DNA from: Roseibium sp. HPY-6
GTDB lineage: Bacteria > Pseudomonadota > Alphaproteobacteria > Rhizobiales > Stappiaceae
Reading direction: 5' to 3'
NCBI RefSeq assembly: GCF_040530035.1
Contig: NZ_JBEWCD010000001.1
Location: forward strand, 186,001-250,000
Length of the DNA stretch: 64,000 nt
Within the stretch, counting starts at the first letter, position 1, and each line of letters begins with the position of its first letter. Of the stretch, positions 45,294 through 54,196 are shown piece by piece. The position numbers and the translations under genes were made by a program. Below the pieces are notes generated by a model, which worked only from the letters and a program-made list of their open reading frames with translations, searched no databases and had not been told where the DNA came from.

Positions 45294-45686
45294 GTGTTTT
45301 GCAACAACCAGAACGGCACGACCAGCTTGGGAATACCGGACGTGTGCAACGTCACGACCCCGGCAGGACCGGTTCCGACGCCTTTCGTGAATATCGCGCT
45401 ATCCTCAACGGCGGTTCCCAACGTTTTCAATGTGCTCTTGAGCGGCGGTCTGGCGCATAACATGCTGACATCGACGACGATCACAAGCGGCGATGAAGCG
45501 GGCGTTGCAATGGGTGTGGCTTCGGGCACAATCGTCGGACCGTCCCGGTATCTGATCGGTTCTGTAGCGGTTTTCTACGGAACCGCCCCGGCAACCAGGC
45601 TGACTGGAACAACGCTTCAGAACTCAACGAATGCACCCGGTACAACGCTGGTTCCGAGCCAGTTTTCCGTTATGGCCCTGAGCTGA
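45294..45686 (+). CDS. DUF4150/PAAR-like T6SS spike-tip protein
   Basis: 130 aa. MFCNNQNGTTSLGIPDVCNVTTPAGPVPTPFVNIA is the N-terminal block of DUF4150 (PAAR-like) proteins, with GDEAGVAMGVASGTIVGPSRYLIGSVAVFYGTAPATRLT in the middle. These sit at the tip of the secreted VgrG spike. There is no C-terminal toxin domain, so it is a stand-alone tip. Start is GTG 45294, with GGAGGAG upstream. Confidence 0.9.
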   Translation: MFCNNQNGTTSLGIPDVCNVTTPAGPVPTPFVNIALSSTAVPNVFNVLLSGGLAHNMLTSTTITSGDEAGVAMGVASGTIVGPSRYLIGSVAVFYGTAPATRLTGTTLQNSTNAPGTTLVPSQFSVMALS

Positions 45687-45725
45687 ATCCGGAAACTGCA
45701 CCCGAAAGTCTGACAGGAGAACGGC

Positions 45726-46682
45726 ATGACAGATCCAACAACCGTCGACGACGCCGACTATCGCGCCGGACAGACCAATCCGAACGAACTCCTCAACACC
45801 ACGCTTCTTCTGCCCGATACCGGTAGCAAGGACGCAGCGACGAGCGCGCTGACAATCGACAACAGCAGTTTCCTGAGGCTGGGTGAATATGACGCGGCCG
45901 AGGAAGGCGCACGCTCGCCAAGCCACCTGGAAAATCCGGCCAGCGGTGTGCTGGTACAAACCACCGGCGGTCTCTTTTTCACGATCAACCAGGATGCGTA
46001 TCAGCAGTACAAAGCGAACCTCGACCTCCACGTTGGTGGGAATGTCACGGAAAAGATTGAAGGCAACAACTCAACCACGATTTCGGGTACCAACGATGTC
46101 CACACGTCCGGGTTGAGTCGGCATTCCGGGCAGAGCTTTGTAATCTCAACCGGCAGCTACACCGATATACAGCCCGCTACGGCACAGGACATTCGTCTTA
46201 AGTCGGACAACCAGATCAACCTGAACAGCGATACAGGTGTCGAGTTGACCGTTGGCAGCGCTTATCACGCCAAGCTCAACTCTTCCGGACAATGGAAAAC
46301 GCAGTTGAAGGACGAAATCGCGGTCACGACCGGAACGACCCACAGCCGCTTCGGTGGGGCGACGATGTCCGAACACTATGGTGGGACGTTCTCATTCCTG
46401 ATAGGGGGAACCCTTACAATCACGTTCTCCATCAGCATCACGATAAACGTAGTGCTCGGGATAACCGTGTCGGGCCTGACCGTTTCAGCAACAGGACTGT
46501 CCGTATCGGCGACAGGTATGTCCATTGGTGCGACCAATATCGGTGTAAGCATCACAAACCTTGCGGTGCAGAGAACGGTAACCCAGGTGAAAACAAAGGA
46601 TGCGGAGGTCAAGCAGGCCAGCGCCATTCTTAATAAGTCCGGCATCAAGCTCGCTTCGGGAATGAACATTCTGACCTCCTAA
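45726..46682 (+). CDS. Beta-helical T6SS-associated protein of unknown function
   Basis: 318 aa, not in a named family I can confirm. The first ~110 residues are polar and include GGLFFTINQDAYQQYKANLDLHVGGNV. Residues about 110-230 have the short alternating Thr/Ser/Gly/Asn pattern of a VgrG/gp5-type beta-helix. About 215-285 are a strikingly hydrophobic, Thr/Ser/Gly-rich stretch (TLTITFSISITINVVLGITV then SGLTVSATGLSVSATGMSIG). It ends with a charged helix. ATG 45726 follows AGGAGAA. Between the PAAR-like and TPR genes, it may be spike-fitted cargo or a VgrG-like extension. Confidence 0.75.
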   Translation: MTDPTTVDDADYRAGQTNPNELLNTTLLLPDTGSKDAATSALTIDNSSFLRLGEYDAAEEGARSPSHLENPASGVLVQTTGGLFFTINQDAYQQYKANLDLHVGGNVTEKIEGNNSTTISGTNDVHTSGLSRHSGQSFVISTGSYTDIQPATAQDIRLKSDNQINLNSDTGVELTVGSAYHAKLNSSGQWKTQLKDEIAVTTGTTHSRFGGATMSEHYGGTFSFLIGGTLTITFSISITINVVLGITVSGLTVSATGLSVSATGMSIGATNIGVSITNLAVQRTVTQVKTKDAEVKQASAILNKSGIKLASGMNILTS

Positions 46683-46703
46683 AATTCCGATCAGCAGCGG
46701 ATC

Positions 46704-48497
46704 ATGCCGGAAATGAACCTGACGTCGTCTGAAAAATGCGCTGCGGCTGAAACGCTGATGGGCAAGGGCCAGTTCGAGGATGCCGAATACCTGTTGGACC
46801 AGGTATTGGACAGCCACCCCCAGGACGTTACTGCCCTCAACGCCAAAAGCGGACTGCTCGCGCGGACCGGCAAGATAGCGGATGCGAAACATCTGCTGAA
46901 GGTCGCCTATGAAATCGATCCAGAGAGCCCGGCTGTCCTGACCAACTTGGCCAATCTGGCCTTGCTTGAAAACCGGACGTCCGACGCATTGGATTTTCTG
47001 AAGCAGGCCAACGACGCGGACCCTGACTATCTGGCCGCAGTCCTCTTGCGTGGCCAGGTTCACAACTTTATCGGTGAACGCGGCCCGGCAGCGGAGTGGC
47101 TGACAAAAGCCTCGGAACTGGCACCGGGTGATGCCGAAGTGCTTGCTGCTTGCGGGAAATTCGAACTGGAGCAGCAGAAGTTCGCAGAGGCGCTCGCAAT
47201 GTTCGAAAAGGCGCTCGAACTGCGGCCTGACAACGTGGCGGCGCTCACCGGAATGGCTCGCCTACGCTGTATGACAGGTGAATTCAGCCTGGCGGGAGAA
47301 CTCGCGAAGAAGGCCCACTTGCAGGCTCCCCAGAATGTGGATGTTACCGCCGGCCTGGCGCAGATCTATCTACTGAGCGGCGCGCTTTCCGAAGCGCAGA
47401 AACTGACCGACAGGATCAAAAAGCGATACGCCGACTATGCGCCGGTGGTTATGCTGGATGCGGAAATCGCTATTGCGCGCGGCGAGACCGCGCGCGCGCT
47501 CGCCGATTGCGCCGCCTGGCTGCGCAAGGCACCTCAGGACCAATCCCGCCTGCTTGCCTTCCTCAAACTCCTGAAAAGCGCCGGCAACTGGGAACAATTG
47601 CTCGCCATGTGCGAAAAACTCCCCGGTGATCTGCAAGCGTCCGATCCCGTCACCAGCTTGCGCGAAGAAGCGCTGCTGGCGCTCGGCCGCGTCGAAGAGA
47701 GCTGGCGGTCCTGGTCAACGCGGCGAGCGTTGCCGGTTGAGCGACCCGACTCGCCGGTGAAAGCCGCACTGCCGCCCTATGCATCGCTCCCGGACGAACT
47801 GGTCCTGATGCGGTTCGCCAACGCCTGGGCACGCTCCGGCCCGGTGGAGCTGGGCGGAAAGACGCCACTTGCAAGCGTCTGGGAACGGCTTGAATGCGCT
47901 GAAAAAGTTCAGTGGCAGACGGAGGTGCCGAAAGATCAGCGGGACCTTCTGGCGGATCTTTGCGCCCGCACCATTCTCCACGTGCCTGAAAAAGCAGCTT
48001 TCAACCCTTATCTCGCCCCGGCCCCGGTCCGGCGGGCCGCATGGGATGGCGCGCTGCCGAAAGACAGAGGACCGCGCATCGGCGTCTTTTGGCAGGGACG
48101 CCCGCCCGGCCTTTTGATCGACCATATGCAAGACTTTCTTTCGGACCTGAATATTGTTCCGGTGAGCCTGCAATTCGATGACAGCCGCCACCAGCTGCGC
48201 ACCTGGCCAGGAGTCCTTGACGCCGGCAAGGCCCTGGAAAGCCTGGGCGACCTTGTAAATCTTATCGATTGTCTCGATATGGTCGTTGGCCCGGATGGGC
48301 TGCCGCTGCATATCGCGGGAGCGCTTGGCCGCCCGGGTATCGCCCTGCTTCAGGAAAATCACGAATGGTACTGGGCTGGAGACGGGACCAGCAGCCTTTG
48401 GTACCCATCCGTAAAACGTATTGTCACACCGGTCGGACCTGACTGGGCAGCAGCCAAACCAGCCTTGCGCGCGGCACTCGAATTCCAGGATGCCTGA
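46704..48497 (+). CDS. TPR protein with C-terminal glycosyltransferase-like domain
   Basis: 597 aa. About residues 5-330 are tandem TPR motifs (AAETLMGKGQFEDAEYLLDQVLDSHPQD and repeats). The C-terminal ~200 residues follow the GT-B/GT9-like tail found on many bacterial TPR proteins: the usual VDTxxAHLAGALGxP...PDWRW pattern is recognisable here as GPDGLPLHIAGALGRPGIAL and the WYPS block. The VDT acid is shifted to PDG and the DWRW motif to EWYW, so activity is doubtful. Last gene of the T6SS accessory operon; the TPR part may be a scaffold. Confidence 0.82.
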   Translation: MPEMNLTSSEKCAAAETLMGKGQFEDAEYLLDQVLDSHPQDVTALNAKSGLLARTGKIADAKHLLKVAYEIDPESPAVLTNLANLALLENRTSDALDFLKQANDADPDYLAAVLLRGQVHNFIGERGPAAEWLTKASELAPGDAEVLAACGKFELEQQKFAEALAMFEKALELRPDNVAALTGMARLRCMTGEFSLAGELAKKAHLQAPQNVDVTAGLAQIYLLSGALSEAQKLTDRIKKRYADYAPVVMLDAEIAIARGETARALADCAAWLRKAPQDQSRLLAFLKLLKSAGNWEQLLAMCEKLPGDLQASDPVTSLREEALLALGRVEESWRSWSTRRALPVERPDSPVKAALPPYASLPDELVLMRFANAWARSGPVELGGKTPLASVWERLECAEKVQWQTEVPKDQRDLLADLCARTILHVPEKAAFNPYLAPAPVRRAAWDGALPKDRGPRIGVFWQGRPPGLLIDHMQDFLSDLNIVPVSLQFDDSRHQLRTWPGVLDAGKALESLGDLVNLIDCLDMVVGPDGLPLHIAGALGRPGIALLQENHEWYWAGDGTSSLWYPSVKRIVTPVGPDWAAAKPALRAALEFQDA

Positions 48498-48597
48498 CCC
48501 CTTAGGCCGGTCCAACAATCGCTGAGGAGTTTCGCCCAAGGCGCCTTTTTCAAGATCACGGCCCGTCTGGAGTGGATGGCCCATTTTCCTGTTCAAT

Positions 48598-51333
48598 TCA
48601 CTCCCACCGGCCCAACAGCTCTGCCTGGGGCACAAAGTGCGAGGCGAATGCATCAGCCCGCGCCTGAAGAAGAACTCTGCGCCCTTCTCTCGACCTGACG
48701 GAGACGAGATCGGCATCCGAGACAAGAGCCGTCCAGCGCTTCAGGAACACCTCGGCATCTGCCTTCTTTCGCGCGATCCTGTCGGGAACCGGATGATAAT
48801 CGACCATTTTCTTGCCGAAGAGGCCGACGCGGCGGACGATCATGTATTTCGGGTTCTCAATCGGCCCCAGCAATTGCTTCATCGCATCGAGAAACAGGGC
48901 GCATTCCTTTGCTTCAGCGCCTTCCAGCGTGCAGAAACTGTCGCCAGCATAGGTATTGACAGTGAGTGTCAGTTTTTCCAGAGGCGTCTTGATGTCGCCG
49001 GTGTGGATCATCGTTTGCAACACCGCCTGCCCCAGTTGCGACAGGTTCCCGCGCAGCGTTCTGTTTTGAATGGCAAGACGGATCGTGCGCAGCGGATTTC
49101 CGCCCTCCTTGAGCGCAAGGAGAAACACCACCACGACGGCCAGGCCCATGAACGCGAGAAGTGCGGGCGGAAGATCCTTCTGAGACAGGATCACGAGAAT
49201 TGCCGTTATCAGAACAGAGCCCAGACCAAGCGAACTCATCTGGTTCCGGTAGACCCAGGTCTGCGACGGTCTGCGGGTGGTCACCATACGCCGCAACAGG
49301 GCTTTCTCGCCAAAAGTCTCCAAGGCCCCACGCCAACGCGTGAACAGTAAATCCCTGTTCGCACATCTGGTAAATGCCTTCGCATTCTCACCGTCCAGGG
49401 TTTCATGGGTCCAGCTGGTCGCGGGAAACCCCATACGGCCAATACCCGTCTCGATATAGGGCGGGTCGGCAACACTCAGTCCTTCAAATGCCCGAAACCG
49501 GCGACTGAGATCGTCCCAGTCATCGCCAAGCAGACCGTTCAGGCGAACAGGGTTGGTCTTCACCGGAGAGATCGGGTTCAGCGACTGGACTTTGTTGCGG
49601 ACACTTTCGAGGGAAACCTGCTTTTCCAGGCTGTTCACGCAGGCTAAATGCCAGATATTTGCAGTCTTGTTCGGCTTGTCCGCATCAATCCGAATTGCCC
49701 GTCCGCGCATCTGGTTGGACAGCATGAAAGATCCGACAGTGCTGGCCAACAAGAGCGTGTTGATGCAGGGCGCGTCCCATCCCTCCCCTAAAAGCGCTTG
49801 CGTTCCAACGAGGATCGTGACGCCGCCCTGCTCGAACACGGAGGTCACAAGGTGAACGGTTTCGTGCCGGAAACGCGATTTCAGTTCAATCTCGGCGTAA
49901 TCAGCGTCATGCGGCAAAAGACGCATGTTGAAATCCTGCTTGCCAATTCCCTTTTGTGCAGCAGCGCTCTCAAACAAGGCAATGGCGTCGACCGGCAGGA
50001 TGACCAGGGAGCCCGTCAGCAGGCCGACTTTATAAAGATACTCGCCCTTGTGCCGAAGCGTTTCGAAAAGCGGAACAGCTCCAATCTTGACCGGCTCATA
50101 GTGTTGCTGGCCCGACGACGGTGCCAGGTCGCGGTAAATGTAGTCCGTCAGCACCACCATGCGCAGGGCTGGTCCGAGGCTGGAGCTTTCTGCCGCGACA
50201 ATGGTTTTGATGCTCTGGACCTTGCCGAGACTGTTTCTGAGGCGCCGGTCGATCTCATCTACCTCAGCCAGCATGGGCTTGCCGCGCCGCAGCGCGCCAA
50301 AGGATCTTAGTTCTTTCAGGATTTCCTGCCTTAACCCGTTGTCCTCAAACCACTTTGATGCATCTCCAGTGGTCACGCCGGTGACCAGTGTTTCCAGAAA
50401 CGTACGATCTAGCGCTGGCAGGTGCTCCAGCTCCACGGCGAAGAGCGCGAGCGCATCTTTGGGCACCGGTCTTCCGGCCGCCTTCAAAAACACCAGCGCT
50501 GCGACAACAAATGCGGAGTTTGAAAAGATCTCCTCTTCGTATTTGAAAGGCGCTGTAAACCAGGAAATGGTCTCAAGGCAGGAAAGAAACGCATTATCAT
50601 TCAAAAGCCCATGCGCGAAGACGTTCACGCTTTGCCAGAACGCGTCGATGAATTCAGTTTCCGAGGCGGTCGGCGACGACAGGCAGATGAGATCCTGGTG
50701 CGGACACAGATCACCGGCCCTGACCAGTTCGGGAACCGAAATCTCGCAATCGATCGGCCCACACAGATCCTCGTAATTTGCCCATTCCGACGCGCTGACG
50801 TCGTAGGGAGGCGTGGCCGTCAACGCAACCGTCGTCACATCGCTCGGCAGCGCGTTCTTCAAGTCGACAAGCGATCTTTGCCAGTCCTTGCGCAGGTGAT
50901 GCGCTTCATCGAAGATCAGGGTGCCAACGCCAATCTCTTTGAACCGTCGCACCAGATCCAACCCCGCCGCATCTGCGAGCTCCCCGGTTTCTTCGTCTGC
51001 CGCCCCTTTAAGCGCCGCATGAAAGCCCTGATAGGTCGTGATGGTCAGCAGCGCCGGCCGCCGGATATCCATCGAAATCCAGTCCTCATCCGCACCTTCT
51101 GCAAGGAACAGATCAACAAGCCGGTGCTTCCACTGGTTCCGGATCGCAAGCGAAGGCGCAAAGACAATCGCGGGTCTAGCCAGCCCGCGCATTACCTCCA
51201 ACCCGAGCACGGTTTTGCCGGACCCGGGCGCGGCAACAACATGAAGCTGCGCATCATCAAGATGGGACGTCAGCTCATCCAGAACACGTTGCTGATAGGC
51301 CCGCCAGGGATACTTGAACTGAAGGTTTTCCAA
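48598..51333 (-). CDS. SF2 DEAD/DEAH-box helicase with two transmembrane helices
   Basis: 911 aa. Helicase motifs in order: Walker A APGSGKT (35-41), FAPSLAIRNQWK (Ia), DEAH (142-145), TATPP (172-176), TQALLGEGWDAP (V, about 511-522) and QMRGRAIRID (VI, 541-550). A large insert lies between the two RecA lobes (about 200-390). Two adjacent hydrophobic helices at about 703-717 and 723-741 are followed by ~170 unassigned residues. Start is TTG 51333 (GGA 6 bases upstream); the next ATG is inside the Walker A domain. No methylase, nuclease or other defence gene is adjacent. It converges on the T6SS operon. Exact function unknown. Confidence 0.9.
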   Translation of the reverse strand: MENLQFKYPWRAYQQRVLDELTSHLDDAQLHVVAAPGSGKTVLGLEVMRGLARPAIVFAPSLAIRNQWKHRLVDLFLAEGADEDWISMDIRRPALLTITTYQGFHAALKGAADEETGELADAAGLDLVRRFKEIGVGTLIFDEAHHLRKDWQRSLVDLKNALPSDVTTVALTATPPYDVSASEWANYEDLCGPIDCEISVPELVRAGDLCPHQDLICLSSPTASETEFIDAFWQSVNVFAHGLLNDNAFLSCLETISWFTAPFKYEEEIFSNSAFVVAALVFLKAAGRPVPKDALALFAVELEHLPALDRTFLETLVTGVTTGDASKWFEDNGLRQEILKELRSFGALRRGKPMLAEVDEIDRRLRNSLGKVQSIKTIVAAESSSLGPALRMVVLTDYIYRDLAPSSGQQHYEPVKIGAVPLFETLRHKGEYLYKVGLLTGSLVILPVDAIALFESAAAQKGIGKQDFNMRLLPHDADYAEIELKSRFRHETVHLVTSVFEQGGVTILVGTQALLGEGWDAPCINTLLLASTVGSFMLSNQMRGRAIRIDADKPNKTANIWHLACVNSLEKQVSLESVRNKVQSLNPISPVKTNPVRLNGLLGDDWDDLSRRFRAFEGLSVADPPYIETGIGRMGFPATSWTHETLDGENAKAFTRCANRDLLFTRWRGALETFGEKALLRRMVTTRRPSQTWVYRNQMSSLGLGSVLITAILVILSQKDLPPALLAFMGLAVVVVFLLALKEGGNPLRTIRLAIQNRTLRGNLSQLGQAVLQTMIHTGDIKTPLEKLTLTVNTYAGDSFCTLEGAEAKECALFLDAMKQLLGPIENPKYMIVRRVGLFGKKMVDYHPVPDRIARKKADAEVFLKRWTALVSDADLVSVRSREGRRVLLQARADAFASHFVPQAELLGRWE

Positions 51334-51505
51334 TACTTATCCGGCAACTTTCAAATTTGAAATCTCTGAAATTCTGAATACCTCGCAAGGGACCGATCTG
51401 GGAAGACCGATAAATGCATGGCTATGCGGCACAGGTGCACATATGTCTTTCGTTGGCGCAAATTGCGGGTGATCAAAAGCGCACGTACTGCAAAACCGCT
51501 CACGC

Positions 51506-51610
51506 TCACGCACCGGCGAATATCATCAAGATTGAGGCAAGTACAACCAATATAGCTATTGCTACAGGCGCGAGAATGACAATCAGCAATATCTTGATCA
51601 GGGAATTCAT
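51506..51610 (-). CDS. Small single-span membrane protein (34 aa)
   Basis: ATG 51610 to TGA 51506. After MNSLIK nearly the entire protein is one hydrophobic helix (ILLIVILAPVAIAILVVLAS). GGA lies 7 bases upstream of the start. It is on the same strand and 172 bases upstream of the membrane-anchored helicase, so co-transcription is possible. Family unknown; the frame could be chance. Confidence 0.45.
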   Translation of the reverse strand: MNSLIKILLIVILAPVAIAILVVLASILMIFAGA

Positions 51611-52035
51611 TTCACAATCCAAGTTACGGAACTGGAAAATACGGTATTACCAGAGCACCTCTAGGCAGAAGCAAAAGCGCTAGATTGAACACCGTTCTCG
51701 ACTGTCTCCCCCGTTCAATCTCTGCTACTCCAACATTGAGCTCAAAAAAAGGATGAGTATTCCCGTTTTGATGCGAGACATGGAACACGGCGAACCAGCT
51801 TTGAAACTTCCTGCTGCGGCCTGGAAATCGATCGTAATCTGCTACAGCAAGAGAAGGCGATTACCTTTTAAACCGTTCAAGGCGCCGCGATTTATCTTCG
51901 GCGGTCTCGACTGCAAAACTCACCCGAGCTCTCGATCCGGTCGTCCGGCAGCTCAATTCAGGAACAACAATCGGCACGGGAAAACCAAAAAGGCCGCTCG
52001 AAAGCGGCCATTTGAAATAAATTCCAACCATCGAA
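51611..52035. other. Region between the helicase-side genes and tRNA-Leu
   Basis: About 420 bases. It contains the tRNA terminator at 51986-52012; longer open frames on the plus strand run into the tRNA and lack a ribosome-binding site. No att-like direct repeat of the tRNA 3' end was recognised by eye. Confidence 0.5.
51986..52012 (-). terminator. Rho-independent terminator of tRNA-Leu
   Basis: Stem GGCCGCT/AGCGGCC (51992-51998 with 52003-52009), four-base loop, T-tract on the minus strand (51986-51991 reads A's on plus), 24 bases past the tRNA. Confidence 0.9.
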
Positions 52036-52122
52036 TGGTGCGGTCGAGAAGACTCGAACTTCCACGGGTTTTACCCCACAGCGACCTCAACGCTGCGCGT
52101 CTACCAATTCCGCCACGACCGC
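52036..52122 (-). tRNA. tRNA-Leu (anticodon GAG)
   Basis: Read on the minus strand it starts GCGGTCG and ends CGACCGCACCA, so the seven-base acceptor stem pairs and CCA is encoded. The anticodon stem CAGCG/CGCTG encloses TTGAGGT with GAG. The long variable arm of class II tRNAs (Leu) and a GTTCGAGTC T-arm are present. Confidence 0.95.
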
Positions 52123-52243
52123 ATATTCGATTGTTTTCGGCGCTGTTCAGCGTCGAGGCGCCCCGTGTAGCAAAAGGGCTTTGGGGGCGCAAGGGCCGAA
52201 AATACAATAATTCACAAGGACGCTGTTTTTCTTTTCCGGAACT

Positions 52244-52510
52244 TCAGAGCGGCCCGTCGGTGCGCATCGGGCGCACTTCCGGCGGACGCATCAGTATTTC
52301 GGTGATCGAGATCCCGATCCGCTCGCCCAGCAGAACCACCTGCCCGCGCGCGACCAGCGTATTGTTCGCGTAGATTTTGACGTCATCGTCTTCGGAAACA
52401 TCCAGATCGATCACCGCGCCACGGCCCATGCGCAGAAGCTGATGAACCGGCATTTCGCTCTCGCCAAGCACGACGGAAATATCGACTTTGATTTCGTCAA
52501 AGGTGGTCAT
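52244..52510 (-). CDS. Orphan FliN-like SpoA-domain protein
   Basis: 88 aa, essentially one SpoA (FliN/YscQ C-terminal) domain: [28 protein letters not shown], then [27 protein letters not shown]. Typical FliN has a longer N-terminal part; here it is absent. No flagellar or type III genes are nearby, so it could be FliN of the main motor encoded apart from the operon, or a paralogue. Divergent from lipB. Confidence 0.88.
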   Translation of the reverse strand: MTTFDEIKVDISVVLGESEMPVHQLLRMGRGAVIDLDVSEDDDVKIYANNTLVARGQVVLLGERIGISITEILMRPPEVRPMRTDGPL

Positions 52511-52606
52511 CGGACGTCAAGATCCTTAAATAGGGCGATACCCGCCAGCGCCTCACCATATCACGGCCCGGCCAGCCAGCTCAAAAAACAAAGAAGTGTC
52601 ATCCAC

Positions 52607-53320
52607 ATGTCACCTGTCGAAAGAGACACGATTTCCTTCAGTTTTCTGCCGATTTCAGGGACTGAGCCTGTTGAGTGGCGGATTTCGGACGACCTCGTCG
52701 ATTATGAGACGGCGCTTCTTGAAATGGATGAACGGGTGAAGAGAATCATTTCAGGCGAGGCAAGCGAACTCGTCTGGCTGCTTGAGCATCCGCCTCTTTA
52801 CACCGCCGGCACAAGCTCGAACGACACCGATCTCGTCGCGCCGGACCGTTTCCCAGTCTACCGGACTGGCCGTGGTGGACAGCATACCTATCACGGGCCG
52901 GGTCAGCGCGTTGCCTATGTCCTGCTGGACCTGAAGAAGCGCCAGCAGGACGTCAGGGCCTTTGTCTCCGCGCTCGAAGCCTGGCTCATCAACACGCTCT
53001 GGCACTATCACATCCGGGGTGAACGCCGCGAGGACCGCGTCGGCGTCTGGGTCCGGCGCCCGGATCGCGGCCACGACGTTGAGGACAAGATCGCCGCAAT
53101 CGGCATCCGGCTGCGCAAATGGGTCTCGTTTCACGGGATCAGCTTCAACGTGGAACCGGAGCTGGAGCACTTTTCCGGCATCGTGCCCTGCGGTGTGACG
53201 GAGCACGGCGTCACCAGTCTGGTCGATCTCGGCATCCCCGTGACCATGGCCGAAAATGACAGTGTTCTGCGCGCCGAATTTGAGAAAATTTTCGGGCCGG
53301 TCACGCAAGCGCAAGACTGA
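52607..53320 (+). CDS. lipB: Octanoyltransferase LipB
   Basis: 237 aa from ATG 52607; the frame opens far upstream but only this start gives the usual length. The [15 protein letters not shown] block, catalytic Lys161 ([13 protein letters not shown]) and Cys195 ([14 protein letters not shown]) match LipB, which transfers octanoate from ACP to lipoyl domains. Ribosome-binding site is weak. Converges on sqdC. Confidence 0.96.
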   Translation: MSPVERDTISFSFLPISGTEPVEWRISDDLVDYETALLEMDERVKRIISGEASELVWLLEHPPLYTAGTSSNDTDLVAPDRFPVYRTGRGGQHTYHGPGQRVAYVLLDLKKRQQDVRAFVSALEAWLINTLWHYHIRGERREDRVGVWVRRPDRGHDVEDKIAAIGIRLRKWVSFHGISFNVEPELEHFSGIVPCGVTEHGVTSLVDLGIPVTMAENDSVLRAEFEKIFGPVTQAQD

Positions 53321-53332
53321 CAAGTCTCAGGA

Positions 53333-54196
53333 TTACGCGCAGCAATCTTCCAGAAACGAGTTCAGTTTTGCCATCCCGCCGGGGGCCCATCCGAGCCGCC
53401 GGAGTTTGTCCGTATCCATGACACCTGGCAGGGAGGCTGACTTGGCCGGAAGGCTACCATCCGTTCCGCTGGCGTCAACGAAAAGCTGCAGGAGTTCGGC
53501 CCGGTCAAGAACAAGATCGGAGACGTTGAAGGCTTCAAACCCCCGCGCTGCTTCAAGGTGCTTCAGGACGAGCAACAGCGCGGATGCCAGATCCTCGCCG
53601 TGCACTTCCGTTGCGCAACGAGGCGCAATTTCCGCGCCGGACAAAAAGCTTGCAAAGAGATCGGTCCACTTGTGCCGCCCCATCCCTGGCGGGATGCCGT
53701 AGACGCCGGTTGCTCTCATTGCAGCCCCGGAGAAGCCAGCGTCACAGAGGCCTTCGAGGTGCTTTTCTCCGGCAAGCTTCACCTTGCCATAGAGCGTATC
53801 CGGCGCTGGTGGGTCGGTTTCCAGGAGGGTCTCGCCCCGCCGCTGATCGCCATAGACCGCTCGGCTGGAGAGAAAAACGGCCGACCGGCAGCCGGACCGC
53901 TTTGCAGCCTGGAAAAGGGCGGCCGTTCCCTCCACATTCAAGCGCCAGAACCGCTCCGGATCATGCCCCTCGCCGCCGCGAAACTTTCCGGGTTCATGAT
54001 AAAGCGCGCAATGGATGAGCGCATCAGCCGTCGGCAGCTGGGGTTCGCGATCAGTGAGATCAAAAGGGGCGAATCCAACCGGCAAATCTTCAATCGGCTT
54101 ACGGCCGAGAGACGTTACGCGGTGGTCGTCAAACAGCATCCGCTCCGTCAAAAACCGCCCGACCGTGCCGCCTGCCCCCGTGATCAGAACATGCAT
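53333..54196 (-). CDS. sqdC: NAD-dependent epimerase-like protein SqdC
   Basis: 287 aa. Start ATG 54196 gives HVLITGAGGTVGRFLTERM; TGATG overlap with the sqdD stop implies coupling. Extended SDR with SRAVYGDQRRGET and DTLYGKVKLAGE (Tyr-x3-Lys). Third gene of sqdB-sqdD-sqdC as in Rhodobacter and rhizobia, where the SDR-like SqdC contributes to sulfoquinovosyl diacylglycerol formation by an ill-defined step. Confidence 0.85.
   Translation of the reverse strand: MHVLITGAGGTVGRFLTERMLFDDHRVTSLGRKPIEDLPVGFAPFDLTDREPQLPTADALIHCALYHEPGKFRGGEGHDPERFWRLNVEGTAALFQAAKRSGCRSAVFLSSRAVYGDQRRGETLLETDPPAPDTLYGKVKLAGEKHLEGLCDAGFSGAAMRATGVYGIPPGMGRHKWTDLFASFLSGAEIAPRCATEVHGEDLASALLLVLKHLEAARGFEAFNVSDLVLDRAELLQLFVDASGTDGSLPAKSASLPGVMDTDKLRRLGWAPGGMAKLNSFLEDCCA

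Noticed and set aside
40491..48497. Complete T6SS gene cluster
   Set aside because: No tss sheath, membrane-complex or ClpV genes and no vgrG are present; only accessory genes.
47715..48725. 336-codon minus-strand frame across the TPR-GT and helicase gene ends
   Set aside because: Antisense shadow of the TPR protein; spans a gap between two real genes and has no domain pattern.
51414..51683. 89-codon plus-strand frame upstream of the tRNA
   Set aside because: No ribosome-binding site; the opposite strand gives a more convincing 34-codon membrane peptide here.
52036..52122. tRNA-Leu as integration site of a genomic island containing the helicase/T6SS genes
   Set aside because: No integrase gene and no direct repeat of the tRNA 3' end could be found by eye in the window.
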